64,000 nucleotides of DNA from Paenibacillus borealis (GCF_000758665.1 NZ_CP009285.1:3100001-3164000), one strand, 5' to 3'. Positions 28,681-38,664 are shown, counted from the stretch's first letter. Made by a program: numbers and translations. Notes: generated by a model from the sequence alone, not told the origin.

Positions 28681-29637
28681 TTGAAGACAGATACTGTGAA
28701 GCTACAGAGAAAGAACTTGATGACAGATTCTATGAAGCTACAGAGAAAAATGAGAATTAAAGAGAATATACCCTTATACAGTATGTTGATTTTACCGCTT
28801 TTGGTCTTTGCTATTTTTAGCTATGGCCCCATGTTTGGCCTGGTCATCGCCTTTAAAGATTACAGATTTATTGATGGTATTATGGGAAGCGAATGGGTGG
28901 GGCTCCGCAATTTCCGGATGATATTTGCCCAGCCGCAAACCGTAGGGATTATACGGAATACCTTGGTGATAAGCCTGCTTACCCTGGTGACATCGTTCCC
29001 ATTCCCGATTATTTTAGCTATTCTTCTGAATGAAGTAAGAAGCAAGTTCTTTAAAAAAGCAACACAAACGGTTCTTTATTTACCACACTTCTTCTCCTGG
29101 ATCATCGTAGGCGGAATTATTATTAACATCTTTTCCACTAATAATGGTCCAATCAATTTTATTATTGAAGCCCTTGGCGGGACACCCTTCCAGTTTATGT
29201 TTAATCATACGTCGTGGATGTCCATCTATCTGGGAGCCGGGATATGGAAGGATACAGGATTCAATACCATTATCTACTTGGCTGCACTATCGAGTATAGA
29301 TCCTTCCTATTATGAGGCTGCGGTTGTAGACGGCGCTAACAAGTGGAAGCAGATTACCAAGATCACGATTCCATGTTTGATCCCAGTGATCGTTCTGCAG
29401 TTTATATTAGCCACCGGCAAGATTATGGAAGTCGGTTTTGATCGTATTTATGTGCTGCAGAATGCAATGGTCAGGGATATCTCGGATGTCGTGTCCACAT
29501 ATATTTATGAATTTGGGATACAATCGGGGAATTTCAGCATAACTACGGCCATGGGATTGTTTGATTCTGTCATCAGCTTGACACTTGTGCTTCTGGCTAA
29601 TCAAATTGCTAAGAAGTCAGATAACGCTTTGTTCTAA
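28681..29637 (+). CDS. Carbohydrate ABC transporter permease (LplB family)
   Basis: 318 residues; TTG start at 28681 with GGAGGG 8 bp upstream. About six transmembrane segments, beginning at PLYSMLILPLLVFAIFSYG. The cytoplasmic EAA loop that contacts the ATPase reads YYEAAVVDGANKWKQI (~219-234). A 36-bp tandem duplication (28687-28722 and 28723-28758) adds a second TDxxKLQRK block at the N-terminus, and an internal ATG at 28720 could be an alternative start. It pairs with the downstream permease and lipoprotein to form a CUT1-type oligosaccharide importer. No ATPase gene is present, so a shared MsmX-like ATPase elsewhere is expected. Confidence 0.93.
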   Translation: MKTDTVKLQRKNLMTDSMKLQRKMRIKENIPLYSMLILPLLVFAIFSYGPMFGLVIAFKDYRFIDGIMGSEWVGLRNFRMIFAQPQTVGIIRNTLVISLLTLVTSFPFPIILAILLNEVRSKFFKKATQTVLYLPHFFSWIIVGGIIINIFSTNNGPINFIIEALGGTPFQFMFNHTSWMSIYLGAGIWKDTGFNTIIYLAALSSIDPSYYEAAVVDGANKWKQITKITIPCLIPVIVLQFILATGKIMEVGFDRIYVLQNAMVRDISDVVSTYIYEFGIQSGNFSITTAMGLFDSVISLTLVLLANQIAKKSDNALF

Positions 29638-29677
29638 ACCATTAGCAAACCAGCCATTTGAAAGAGAGGACAGGCCT

Positions 29678-30562
29678 TTGAAAATTTCCACTGGAGAGAA
29701 AACGTTTTATACTATTAACAATATCGTGATTTTTTTGGTATCGCTTACTTGTCTGATGCCGCTCCTGTATATCGTTGCTACTTCCTTCAGTAGCGGTGCA
29801 GCTATAGAATCAGGAAAAGTATATTTATGGCCAGTTGATTTCACACCTGCTGCCTATAAAGTATTGACTGTATCCACGGGTTTGTTTAAATATGTTTGGA
29901 ATAGTGTTGTTGTAACCGGGGTTGGGGTCGCACTTAGTATGATTTTCACGATAATCTGTGCGTATCCGTTATCCAAAAAGAAATTGTTTGCTAGAAAGAA
30001 AATCACCTTCTTCATTGTCTTCACCATGTTGTTCGGTGGTGGAATGATCCCAACCTACCTGCTTGTAAAAGAGCTTGGATTGATGAATTCCTATTGGTCC
30101 ATTTGGTTAACAACGCTGATCAGTCCCTACAATATGTTAATCATGAAGTCTTTCTTCGAGAACATTCCTGATGAAATAGACGAATCAGCCAGAATCGACG
30201 GTTGTTCCGAATGGCGGATTTTGCTTCAGATGTATCTTCCGCTGTCCAAAGCAGTGATTGCTACGTTGTGTCTCTTTTACGGGGTAACGTATTGGAACAT
30301 GTTCCTGAAAGTACTGATGTATATCAACGATTCAAGGGGTTATACATTACCCGTGCTCATTCAACAGATGGTTTTCCAGCTTGAACAAATAAAACTTGGT
30401 ACCAGTGTAGATCTGAATCAGGTAGCGGGTGCAAATCAGGTCATTTCGGAATCTGTTAAATCGGCAGGTGTTGTTGTATTGATAGTGCCTATGCTAATTG
30501 TATACCCGTTTTTGCAAAAATATTTTGTTAAAGGTGTTATGCTCGGTTCGGTTAAAGGCTAA
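29678..30562 (+). CDS. Carbohydrate ABC transporter permease (YtcP/LplC family)
   Basis: 294 residues, as usual for LplC/YtcP. TTG start at 29678 with AGAGAGGA upstream; the longer frame from 29585 lies inside the previous gene. Six transmembrane segments start at NNIVIFLVSLTCLMPL. The EAA loop ESARIDGCSEWRIL (~165-178) matches the family. It is 40 bp downstream of its partner permease. Together they form the membrane pore for the sugar bound by the lipoprotein encoded next. Confidence 0.93.
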   Translation: MKISTGEKTFYTINNIVIFLVSLTCLMPLLYIVATSFSSGAAIESGKVYLWPVDFTPAAYKVLTVSTGLFKYVWNSVVVTGVGVALSMIFTIICAYPLSKKKLFARKKITFFIVFTMLFGGGMIPTYLLVKELGLMNSYWSIWLTTLISPYNMLIMKSFFENIPDEIDESARIDGCSEWRILLQMYLPLSKAVIATLCLFYGVTYWNMFLKVLMYINDSRGYTLPVLIQQMVFQLEQIKLGTSVDLNQVAGANQVISESVKSAGVVVLIVPMLIVYPFLQKYFVKGVMLGSVKG

Positions 30563-30615
30563 TGAGACAGGATTGTAAAGGATACGGTCACAAATCGTAT
30601 TCTTCACATATATAT

Positions 30616-30629
30616 CGAAAGCGATTTCA
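30616..30629 (+). promoter_or_regulatory. cre-like site before the solute-binding protein gene
   Basis: CGAAAGCGATTTCA matches 13 of 14 consensus positions. It lies in the 112-bp gap inside the operon, so it may act as a roadblock or on an internal promoter. Confidence 0.55.
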
Positions 30630-30674
30630 ATTTCGATACTTATTTTGTTCCGAAAAAAGGGAGGCAGCAAACGT

Positions 30675-32420
30675 ATGAAGAGGAAAGTATTGGGTGTGGC
30701 TGCATTAACGCTGATGATGGCCGTTTCTACTGGTCTCACAGCATGCAGCAATTCAAACAACAACGCTGGAGATAAGGCTGCAAACAGCACTACAAACAAC
30801 ACTACAGCCAGCGCAACGAAAGAACCTGACAAGGTGGCAAACCTTACCCCTGCCGGCTTAGAAAGAAAAGGTAAAGTCAGCGTTATGGTCTATGACCGGG
30901 GACTCATTCCGGCATCAGAAGGTACGTATGATAATAACCGCTGGACCAAATGGATTCAGGAAAATGCACCGTTTGAAGAAGTTGAATTTGTCATCGTGCC
31001 CCGGACAGAAGCTGTGCAGAAAATGAACATGCTGTTCGCAGCAGGTGAGGGACCGGATGTCGTAGCCAACTATGAAGATGTGGGGCCGTTTATTGCTAAA
31101 GGACAAGCACTGGAAATCACAGAGGATCTGCTGGCCAAAATGCCGAACTACAAGAAGATTCTGGATGAAAACCCGGCGCTGCAAAAGCTCACTACAACAA
31201 ATGGTAAAATCTACACCGTGGGAACAATATCCCCTGTTTCACCCAACCATACTGCTGTCATCCGTGCAGACTGGCTGGAGAAGTTAAATCTTTCTGTACC
31301 GAAGACACCGGAAGAACTGCTTGCAGTAGCAAAGGCGTTCACAGAGCAGGACCCTGATGGAAACGGAAAGAACGATACTTACGGAACAACAATGAACTCG
31401 GATTCACGAAGAGTACTTGCTCACATGTTTGGCTTTGGCAATCCGGAGAGTTATGCGATCGAAGATGGCAAGCTGACCAATGTATGGGACCGGAAGCAGG
31501 ATTGGATTACCTTTGCGAAACAAATCGTGGATGCAAAGACTGTAGATCCGGACTTCCTGCTTGATAAAGGGGATAAAGCACTTACAGATTTCACCAATGG
31601 CAAGGTTGGTATTTTCCTTACAGGGAAACTTAGTCAACTGAATTCACCGACATTTGTGAACTTCAAACAGAATAATCCAACGGGCAAACTGGAGGCATTT
31701 GATTTGCCTGCGACAAAGTATGGCTCCTTCACAGGGTATGTCAATGGCGGACCATCCATTGTAGGCTTCATAAATTCAGCAACCAAAGATCCTGATGCTG
31801 CCGCCAGATACATTAACTGGCTGACCGATCCTAAAGTTTCCGACTATTTGGTAAACGGACCGGATGGCGTATATAAAAAGCGGGATGCTGAAGGTACCGT
31901 TGTTGTTGTGGATCCGGAGAAGAATAAAATTGAATACGATTACGCAGCCGATTACAGTATCATTAGAACCTTTGATTTAACGGATGATTCCATTAGTCCT
32001 TTAGCGAATGAATATTATAACTCGTATCTCAAATCGAGCGACCCTTTATTACAGGAGTTTGGGGTTCTATACTATAAAATGGCGCAAATTGCAAACAAAC
32101 CTGGCACTACTGATCCAAGAAAATGGCAGCAAACGTTACCGGCACTTGCTTCTGAATTGCTCTTGCAGGAGACGAATGGATTAAAAGTCGTTGATGAAAT
32201 CTTCCTGAAATCACTTGCAGATACAGGCAAGACGGCAGAACAAGCAGTTGCAGAAGCGAAAGAGGCCTGGAATAAAGCTGGCGGTGAAGCTGTAGACGCA
32301 TACTACAGTGAGTATTATGCAGAACATAAAGATCAAATGTTATCACCGGAGGACTTTGAGGGTCTGAAGAGCGAACCGGAATTGCTGCCTTCAGCAAAGG
32401 CGAATTTCGACAAGCAATAA
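30675..32420 (+). CDS. Extracellular sugar-binding lipoprotein of the ABC importer (LplA-like)
   Basis: 581 residues, long for a solute-binding protein but usual for LplA/YtcQ-type partners of LplB/YtcP. ATG at 30675 with GGGAGG upstream. The lipobox ends LTAC with Cys24, followed by an Asn/Thr-rich linker. The mature domain has MNMLFAAGEGPDVV (~110), common in cluster B/D sugar-binding proteins. It is anchored outside the cell and delivers the oligosaccharide to the two permeases encoded upstream. The substrate cannot be read from the sequence; the surrounding enzymes suggest glucuronate-bearing oligosaccharides. Confidence 0.92.
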   Translation: MKRKVLGVAALTLMMAVSTGLTACSNSNNNAGDKAANSTTNNTTASATKEPDKVANLTPAGLERKGKVSVMVYDRGLIPASEGTYDNNRWTKWIQENAPFEEVEFVIVPRTEAVQKMNMLFAAGEGPDVVANYEDVGPFIAKGQALEITEDLLAKMPNYKKILDENPALQKLTTTNGKIYTVGTISPVSPNHTAVIRADWLEKLNLSVPKTPEELLAVAKAFTEQDPDGNGKNDTYGTTMNSDSRRVLAHMFGFGNPESYAIEDGKLTNVWDRKQDWITFAKQIVDAKTVDPDFLLDKGDKALTDFTNGKVGIFLTGKLSQLNSPTFVNFKQNNPTGKLEAFDLPATKYGSFTGYVNGGPSIVGFINSATKDPDAAARYINWLTDPKVSDYLVNGPDGVYKKRDAEGTVVVVDPEKNKIEYDYAADYSIIRTFDLTDDSISPLANEYYNSYLKSSDPLLQEFGVLYYKMAQIANKPGTTDPRKWQQTLPALASELLLQETNGLKVVDEIFLKSLADTGKTAEQAVAEAKEAWNKAGGEAVDAYYSEYYAEHKDQMLSPEDFEGLKSEPELLPSAKANFDKQ

Positions 32421-32451
32421 GAACGGGTATGTTATATTGTAAATAGTCATA

Positions 32452-32495
32452 GAAGGGGAACTCTTTGTCCTAAGGATAAAGATTTCCCCTTTCAG
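32452..32495 (+). terminator. Hairpin between importer and two-component genes
   Basis: GAAGGGGAACTCTTT and AAAGATTTCCCCTTTC form a long stem ending in CCTTTC. It may partly terminate the operon and lower expression of the regulator genes that follow; the T tract is weak. Confidence 0.6.
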
Positions 32496-32527
32496 ATACT
32501 ATCCGGCAGAAATGTGGTGAACCCTGT

Positions 32528-33976
32528 ATGTATCGTGTAGTCATCGTGGACGATGAACCTTGGGCTTTGATTGGCATCCGCAAATTAATTGAGCGCAACG
32601 GAAACAAATTTAAAATTATCTGCGAAACAACAGAGCCGCTTAAAGCGTTAGAGGTGATTTGTGAAGAATACCCCGATGTTGTCTTTGCAGATATTCGTAT
32701 GCCTGACATGACAGGGATTGAGCTGATGCAAAGGACGAGAGCACAGGAAAGGGATGTGGATTTTGTTGTAATCAGCGGATTTGCTGAATTCTCTTATGTG
32801 CAGCAAGCCTTACAAGAAGGTGCAATGGATTATCAGTTAAAGCCTCTGGATATGGACAAGGCGCAGGAAATGCTGGACAAGCTGTATAAGAAGCTGGAGA
32901 ACAAGCGCAGCACCAATGATTTAAGCTTTTACATTTCCTTGCTTGAAGAGAACAAGGATATCCAGCAGCTGTTAAACTCCCGGTTGCGTATTAAGCCCTA
33001 CAGAAGATATCAGGTTGTAACGGTGTATTTTAAAAGCGCTGAATATGATGATACGGGTTTATTGGAATTAGAAAGTAAAGTGCAGCTCACAACCATGAAA
33101 TTGGGCCCGAAAAAATGTGTGTTCATTATTAATAGTGATGCAGATCAAAGCGCGTTGATCTATCGCAGTCTCACTTCCAACGAGAATGTCGTGGACAGGG
33201 CAGGGATTAGTTTGTCCGTCGACCGGGAAGATTATATCTCTATGCTCTTAAAAACGTCTGATATCGCGAGTAATGATTGTTTCATTGACCGTTCAAGACG
33301 GATTTCACAATACAGCAAGGGTAAAAAAAATCTTGTCAAACAATTTGCGGAAGAGCTTATTGATGGACTCGAAAGGGCCCAATACAGGAGTATGAAGGAA
33401 TTCACATCCCGGATGTCGGATTTCTTTGCTGCATACCAGTTAGGGATTGAGGATGCCGTGTTTTTGTGGAATGAAATTGTCCTGCATGCTTCAAAAGGTA
33501 AAGAAAGCAGCAGCCGGGTCATGGATTTTGAGTTCCTGGATGATAGTGAAATGAAGGAAAAGTTCATGGATCTGGAAATGCTCGGTGAATATGTTTTTGA
33601 ACAATTGTCGTACCCGGAACCGGATCAGCTTGGGGATGCCAATCAGAAATTTAAAGAGCTGCTACACTACACCAATAAGCATTTTCATGAAGAACTCTTT
33701 TTAAAGGATCTGGCCGCGAAGTTTTTTATTAATGTGAGCTATTGCTGTGAATTGTTTAAAAGGGTTACTGGAATGACATTTTCCCAATATATGACCGATT
33801 TGCGGATGAAAAAGGCTGTTGAATTGCTTCAGAATAGCAATCTGTCCATTGCAGAGATATGTAAGAGTGTAGGTTATAGTGATTATTTCTATTTCAATAA
33901 GGTATTTAAACGGAATATGGGTTCTACACCTTCCAAATATCGTAAAACGAGTGGAGATATGAATGCGCTCACTTAG
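32528..33976 (+). CDS. Response regulator with AraC-type DNA-binding domain (YesN family)
   Basis: 482 residues. The N-terminal receiver domain has the acidic pair in IVDDEP (8-9), phospho-acceptor Asp55 in FADIRMP and Lys in LKPLD (~110). A central spacer (about 130-370) leads to two AraC helix-turn-helix motifs at the C-terminus, including AEICKSVGYSDYFYFNKVFK (~440-460). Together with the overlapping histidine kinase gene it forms a YesM/YesN system, the usual regulator of ABC importer loci in Paenibacillus. It is the best candidate to bind the CATAAAAGAAAC element found at three promoters of this locus; that is inference. Its stop overlaps the next start by 14 bp. Confidence 0.93.
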   Translation: MYRVVIVDDEPWALIGIRKLIERNGNKFKIICETTEPLKALEVICEEYPDVVFADIRMPDMTGIELMQRTRAQERDVDFVVISGFAEFSYVQQALQEGAMDYQLKPLDMDKAQEMLDKLYKKLENKRSTNDLSFYISLLEENKDIQQLLNSRLRIKPYRRYQVVTVYFKSAEYDDTGLLELESKVQLTTMKLGPKKCVFIINSDADQSALIYRSLTSNENVVDRAGISLSVDREDYISMLLKTSDIASNDCFIDRSRRISQYSKGKKNLVKQFAEELIDGLERAQYRSMKEFTSRMSDFFAAYQLGIEDAVFLWNEIVLHASKGKESSSRVMDFEFLDDSEMKEKFMDLEMLGEYVFEQLSYPEPDQLGDANQKFKELLHYTNKHFHEELFLKDLAAKFFINVSYCCELFKRVTGMTFSQYMTDLRMKKAVELLQNSNLSIAEICKSVGYSDYFYFNKVFKRNMGSTPSKYRKTSGDMNALT

Positions 33977-35762
33977 AAATCTCAAACTGAAGCATCAGAT
34001 ATCCCTGTTGATCGTGATTGCCCTGATTATGATGATCCTAATGCAGAGCATGTACACTGCTTTCTTTAATTCGCTCACACGGGACCGTGCGGCTCAGTTT
34101 GCAGGGAATCTAATGGAGCAGGTAGCGCTAAATATAGATACCATTGCCAAAAATGTGGAGAGAGACTCCATTACAGTTAGTTATAGCAAATTTGTGCAGG
34201 AATTGATGGTGTCGGATGATATTATCCGGAAAACCGAATTAAATGAGTATGTCACGGAAATTTTCACCCATACAAGGTCATCCAATCAGAATATTTACAG
34301 TATCGTGCTCTTGAGCAGTAAGGATAAACAGACTTCCGACTCCTTGCATTATAACAATGATATTCTGAAAACCTTAGAGGGGATTTACAACTTTAAAAGT
34401 GATGAGTTTAGAAAGCCCGTATTTTCTTCGATTGTAAGAGACCGGAGTGATGCGTTCTATTATTATTCCTATATTTCGCCTATCTTTTCTTCATATGATA
34501 ATTCCAAAATAGGAAGCTGCATTTTTCTTTTAGATACAAGGGAACTTGAAAAATTAGTGAATACCACGGAATTAACGAAGAATTCACTCCTTCTAATCTT
34601 GGATGCCGACAATCGGGTGATTGTGAGCAATAAAGGGTTAAAAGCAGGTGATTACTACGAAGATGTGTTTTGGCAAGAAGGAGTAAGCAGTACGGCCAAA
34701 GATGAAATTGTGTATGAGGGCAAGAAGTCCCTGGTCCAGTATAAGAAAATTGAAAGCACGGACTGGAAGATCATCAGTGTTCTTCCTACTGCAGAGCTTA
34801 CCAAAGATATGAAGCCTATCGTGACGTTAGGGATCTGGTTAGGCCTCATTATGATTATCATGCTGGCGGCAATAGGAAGTATCTTTATGTATAATACCAC
34901 TCGTCCGATCATGCTGATCGTGAGATTCCTATCCAGGGTGGGCGACCGGGAATTAAATTACAGGTTGAAAATACCATCCACCAATGAAGTTGGTATTATT
35001 GCTACCCATATCAATCACATGCTTGACAATGTGGAAGAAATGACCCGAAATACTGTTGAGAACCAAACGTCCCTGTATGAAGCTGAATTATCCAAGAAGC
35101 AGGCGGAACTATCTGCACTGCAAAGCCAGATTAATCCGCACTTTCTTTATAATACGCTGAACTGCCTGAGCAGTATTGGTCTGGCTTATGATGTGAGCGA
35201 AGTCGTGAGCATATCGTCTGCCATGTCGAGCATATTCCGCTATAGCATTAAAGGCCAGGATCTAGTGAGCATTAAGGACGAAATGGGCTGCATTAAAGAT
35301 TATCTGCTAATTATGGACATCCGGTACCAGGGTAAATTTGAGATTGTCATTGAGATGAAAGAGTCTATTCTGGAAATGAAATCTTTGAAAATGATTCTAC
35401 AACCGATTGTGGAAAATGCGATGTATCATGGTCTGGAGATGAAGACAGGATCTGGACGTCTGTCCATTCAAGGGTTTATCTCTGAGGAGGGCTATCTGCA
35501 AATCGACATCGAGGATGACGGGATCGGAATGACGGAGGCTCAGTTATCCGAATTGCTTACAGGAATCAGAGAGAGCGCAAATACGGAACTGCTCGGTACG
35601 GACAAACAAGGCATTGGGCTTAGCAATATTAATAAGCGGATCAGGCTGCAATTCGGAGCGCAATATGGTCTGGATGTTGCTAGTGAAGCGGGGAAGGGAA
35701 CGAAGGTTACCGTGCGTCTGCCCATTATCGAACCCACAGGCAAAATGCATCTGCTGCTGTAA
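33963..35762 (+). CDS. Sensor histidine kinase (YesM family)
   Basis: 599 residues. The N-terminal membrane segment (SLLIVIALIMMILMQSMY, 14-31) and a second one (LGIWLGLIMIIMLAAIG, about 288-304) bound a ~250-residue extracellular dCache-like sensor. HAMP follows, then the His_kinase box LQSQINPHFLYNTLN with His393, and an HATPase domain with DDGIGM and GIGLSN (about 520-550). It shares 14 bp with the response regulator gene. It probably detects the sugar or the loaded binding lipoprotein and phosphorylates the YesN-type partner. Confidence 0.94.
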   Translation: MRSLRNLKLKHQISLLIVIALIMMILMQSMYTAFFNSLTRDRAAQFAGNLMEQVALNIDTIAKNVERDSITVSYSKFVQELMVSDDIIRKTELNEYVTEIFTHTRSSNQNIYSIVLLSSKDKQTSDSLHYNNDILKTLEGIYNFKSDEFRKPVFSSIVRDRSDAFYYYSYISPIFSSYDNSKIGSCIFLLDTRELEKLVNTTELTKNSLLLILDADNRVIVSNKGLKAGDYYEDVFWQEGVSSTAKDEIVYEGKKSLVQYKKIESTDWKIISVLPTAELTKDMKPIVTLGIWLGLIMIIMLAAIGSIFMYNTTRPIMLIVRFLSRVGDRELNYRLKIPSTNEVGIIATHINHMLDNVEEMTRNTVENQTSLYEAELSKKQAELSALQSQINPHFLYNTLNCLSSIGLAYDVSEVVSISSAMSSIFRYSIKGQDLVSIKDEMGCIKDYLLIMDIRYQGKFEIVIEMKESILEMKSLKMILQPIVENAMYHGLEMKTGSGRLSIQGFISEEGYLQIDIEDDGIGMTEAQLSELLTGIRESANTELLGTDKQGIGLSNINKRIRLQFGAQYGLDVASEAGKGTKVTVRLPIIEPTGKMHLLL

Positions 35763-35794
35763 ACTTTATCAGGAATGAAAGGACCACCCAACTC

Positions 35795-37828
35795 ATGGAT
35801 TTATATGTGACGAACAACGGGGAATGCAAGGTTAGTATTGAGATAACGTACAACAGTGGCATTATTACGAATAATGCTGTGGAATTGTTGCTGGAAGAAT
35901 GGAGGGACGGGTATCAGATTAGTAATCTTCAGCTGCATTCGGAACCGGTTGAAGGGAACCGCATTCGCATACTCGAACCCTCAGATATCGCAGGTAAGGA
36001 TAATCAGACCTTTGTTATTTCCACAACTATAACAGACGGATATTATCAGATGAATCTCTCCGGCACAAGTGAAAAGGCGATCCTCTACGGCATCTGCGAA
36101 ATTCTTGATCAGACGTATATCCGGGATCAAGATGTCCGTTTGCCGCTCCTGAATATGATTAGTTCACCAGATGTTAAGAAGCGGGGAGTCGAGCGGCATT
36201 GGGGCCCGTCCATGACAACAACGGATAACCTGGACGAGAACCTCAAGCTGATCAGGCTTTTAGCAAGAAAACGGGTCAATCATCTCATGTGGATCGATAG
36301 TTGGATTAATCTGAGCTGGTATCCGTTTCTTGAACTCAGGTATTTTCCGGCACTTCAAAGAACGGATGAGCAGGGTAAAATTAAGCACGCGAAGGAATGC
36401 CTGCGCACGATTATTAATGAAGCAAAAAATTGGGGGATGGATTTCTACCTCTCCTGCACGGAGTTTAATATCCCCGAAGACCTGTTACAGCGGTGCCCGG
36501 ATATGTTCTATCAGAATCCGCAAACGGGGTTACGTGTGCTACGTTTAGACCATGAAGATACCTGGCTATTCTATAAAGCGAAAATTAAAGAGGTCATGGA
36601 GGACTTTCCTTCCCTTTCCGGAATTGAGCTATGGACAGGCGAGGCCATGGAAATCTACCAATGTTATCGTCCGGACACGGATACAAGGTCGATTGGGGAG
36701 CTTTTCCTTGCGATGTATGATTACGCTCTTGAGGCGATGGATGAGGTGGGACGAAGTGATGGACGCGTGATTTGCTCCAGCTTTACCCATCATCCGGATT
36801 GCGAAAAAATCTATGAAGATATTTTGGGTAAATTACCGGAGCGCTGTGACTCGCGCAGTAAAATGCAGGTGGAGGATTACTATCGTTTTCATTCTCCCGC
36901 GACGCTTCCAGGCAGGCTGTCACCGGGCAGAGAATGGGTGGAATTTGACCTCGGAGGCGAATACCGGGGGGATTGGGCCGGGTGGATTAGCTGTGCGCTT
37001 GCGTTTATCCCGGATCGCATGAGGTATTATTACGATAAGGGCATCAGCGGGTTCATGTGCAGAATACGCGGTCATGCCCTGGGTCCGAATACTACCTTTG
37101 TTGGCGACTATGCTGTCTTAAAGGGACTACAGTCCATTAAATATGATATCTATTTCAAGTCCTGCTGGGACATGAATATCCAGCTGGCTGATGTATGGCG
37201 CATGTGCAAGAGAAGCGGTTTTCCCGATCAAATGCTGGAGTTCTTTCAATTGTCGGAAATGGTGGCCGAACAAGCGCATTATGCCAATGAAGCCATCGTT
37301 AATAATTTCCATTCCTCCTTTATTGGCTCAATCGAAAGATACGAGTGGCAGCTGAGCTACGTGGATCATGTCTATAATACGGCGGGGCTGGAAAGAAAAT
37401 GGATTCTAGAGCCTACTGAAGAAAATTTATCACTCATTGTAAATGAGAAGGAACAGGCCGTTCACAATGTTCGAAGAATGAGTGAAATCCTGGAGCAGTG
37501 TAAGCAGGAGCTCGTTGAAGAGGACTATCTTGCTCTAAGGAAATGTATGGACTATCAGATACAAGTCGTTAAGGTGTTCAAAGTGCATACCGAAATGTTC
37601 TTCAGGTATCGGTTATTCGTGATGACGAAGCTGGAGTACAGGCACAAGCTTCTTGTGGATTGCATGAGAAGATGTGAAGAGGAAGTGAAGCAGCTCCGGC
37701 TTCATGATGAAGTGCAGGCCAAGCATGCTTATGCATTAATCTCCGATATCAAATGGCGGCTGAGCTGTGATATGCAGAAATATTATCATGAGCTGTCCTA
37801 CCATGGAGTTTGTAAGGTAGCTGATTAA
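35795..37828 (+). CDS. Putative glycoside hydrolase, GH67-like alpha-glucuronidase fold, family uncertain
   Basis: 677 residues, no signal peptide. The first ~125 residues resemble the alpha/beta GH20b-type domain that precedes the barrel in GH67/GH115 enzymes (SEKAILYGICEILDQTY). A TIM-barrel-like core follows, with WGMDFYLSCTEFNIP (~215), ELWTGEAMEIYQCYRP (~276) and WVEFDLGGEYRGDW (~381); the latter two have conserved-looking Glu/Asp pairs at strand ends. The tail (about 480-677) is helical with heptad-like charge patterns. The position of these Glu residues is similar to GH67, but I cannot make a firm family match, so the function is provisional. It lies 32 bp after the histidine kinase gene in the importer operon. 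Confidence 0.55.
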   Translation: MDLYVTNNGECKVSIEITYNSGIITNNAVELLLEEWRDGYQISNLQLHSEPVEGNRIRILEPSDIAGKDNQTFVISTTITDGYYQMNLSGTSEKAILYGICEILDQTYIRDQDVRLPLLNMISSPDVKKRGVERHWGPSMTTTDNLDENLKLIRLLARKRVNHLMWIDSWINLSWYPFLELRYFPALQRTDEQGKIKHAKECLRTIINEAKNWGMDFYLSCTEFNIPEDLLQRCPDMFYQNPQTGLRVLRLDHEDTWLFYKAKIKEVMEDFPSLSGIELWTGEAMEIYQCYRPDTDTRSIGELFLAMYDYALEAMDEVGRSDGRVICSSFTHHPDCEKIYEDILGKLPERCDSRSKMQVEDYYRFHSPATLPGRLSPGREWVEFDLGGEYRGDWAGWISCALAFIPDRMRYYYDKGISGFMCRIRGHALGPNTTFVGDYAVLKGLQSIKYDIYFKSCWDMNIQLADVWRMCKRSGFPDQMLEFFQLSEMVAEQAHYANEAIVNNFHSSFIGSIERYEWQLSYVDHVYNTAGLERKWILEPTEENLSLIVNEKEQAVHNVRRMSEILEQCKQELVEEDYLALRKCMDYQIQVVKVFKVHTEMFFRYRLFVMTKLEYRHKLLVDCMRRCEEEVKQLRLHDEVQAKHAYALISDIKWRLSCDMQKYYHELSYHGVCKVAD

Positions 37829-37856
37829 TGAACATGTAGCTGGAGGGATACAAGCA

Positions 37857-38630
37857 ATGAGAAGAATGGGTATTGGATTGCAGATGCATACGGTGCGCAA
37901 GGAATTGGCCCAAGATTTCGCCGGTACACTTCGCCGCGTGGCTGAACTTGGCTACGAAGGGATAGAATTTGCAGGTTACGGCGGATTGTCTGGGGAAGCG
38001 CTGAAGGAGCTGTTGCAGGAATTGAACCTGAAAGCAATCGGCGCTCATGTAAGTATCGCCAAGATGAAGGCTGATTTGAATAAAGAAATCGAATATCTGC
38101 GTGCGATTGACGCTCCTTATCTCATTTGCCCACATATTGCTGCCGGGGACCGCGAAACTCCTGAAGCCTGGCAGAGCTTATTCGCTTATTTTGCGGAAAC
38201 AGGCCGGCGGGTTAAGGAGCGAGGACTTCAGTTCGCTTACCATAACCATGCGTTTGAATTTGAGCTGAAAGTAAACGGCCAATACGCTTTAGATGCCTTA
38301 TATTCATCCGTTACTGCGGAGTCACTCCAAGTGGAGCTGGATGCAGGCTGGGTTCAATTTGCAGGTCTGGACGCATTGCAGTACATTGCGGATTATGCAG
38401 GCCGGCTGCCGCTGCTTCACTTGAAGGATTTCAAAGGAACGGTGGACGGAGATATCAATACAGTTGAGTTAGGTGAAGGGGAGATCGATCTGCAATCTGT
38501 CATCCAGGCCGGCTCGGACGCAGGGGTTGAATGGATCATAGTAGAGCAGGATCGATGCGCGAACCCTCCGCTTGAGAGTGTTGCTGCCAGCTACAATTGG
38601 CTGAAGCGCAATTACTTATCGCAATTTTAA
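37857..38630 (+). CDS. Sugar phosphate isomerase/epimerase (xylose isomerase-like TIM barrel)
   Basis: 257 residues of the AP-endonuclease-2/xylose isomerase-like superfamily. Metal-binding positions are seen in AYHNHAFEF (~130-138), VELDAGWVQFAG (~160), LLHLKDF (~187) and VEQDR (~224). Such enzymes epimerise or isomerise keto-sugars or inososes. ATG at 37857 with GGAGGG upstream. It sits 28 bp after the GH67-like gene and before a Gfo/Idh oxidoreductase; an isomerase plus oxidoreductase pair often converts an oxidised sugar to a central intermediate. Confidence 0.85.
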   Translation: MRRMGIGLQMHTVRKELAQDFAGTLRRVAELGYEGIEFAGYGGLSGEALKELLQELNLKAIGAHVSIAKMKADLNKEIEYLRAIDAPYLICPHIAAGDRETPEAWQSLFAYFAETGRRVKERGLQFAYHNHAFEFELKVNGQYALDALYSSVTAESLQVELDAGWVQFAGLDALQYIADYAGRLPLLHLKDFKGTVDGDINTVELGEGEIDLQSVIQAGSDAGVEWIIVEQDRCANPPLESVAASYNWLKRNYLSQF

Positions 38631-38664
38631 GTTAAATACCATCTCCAAAGGAGACGAATCAGAT

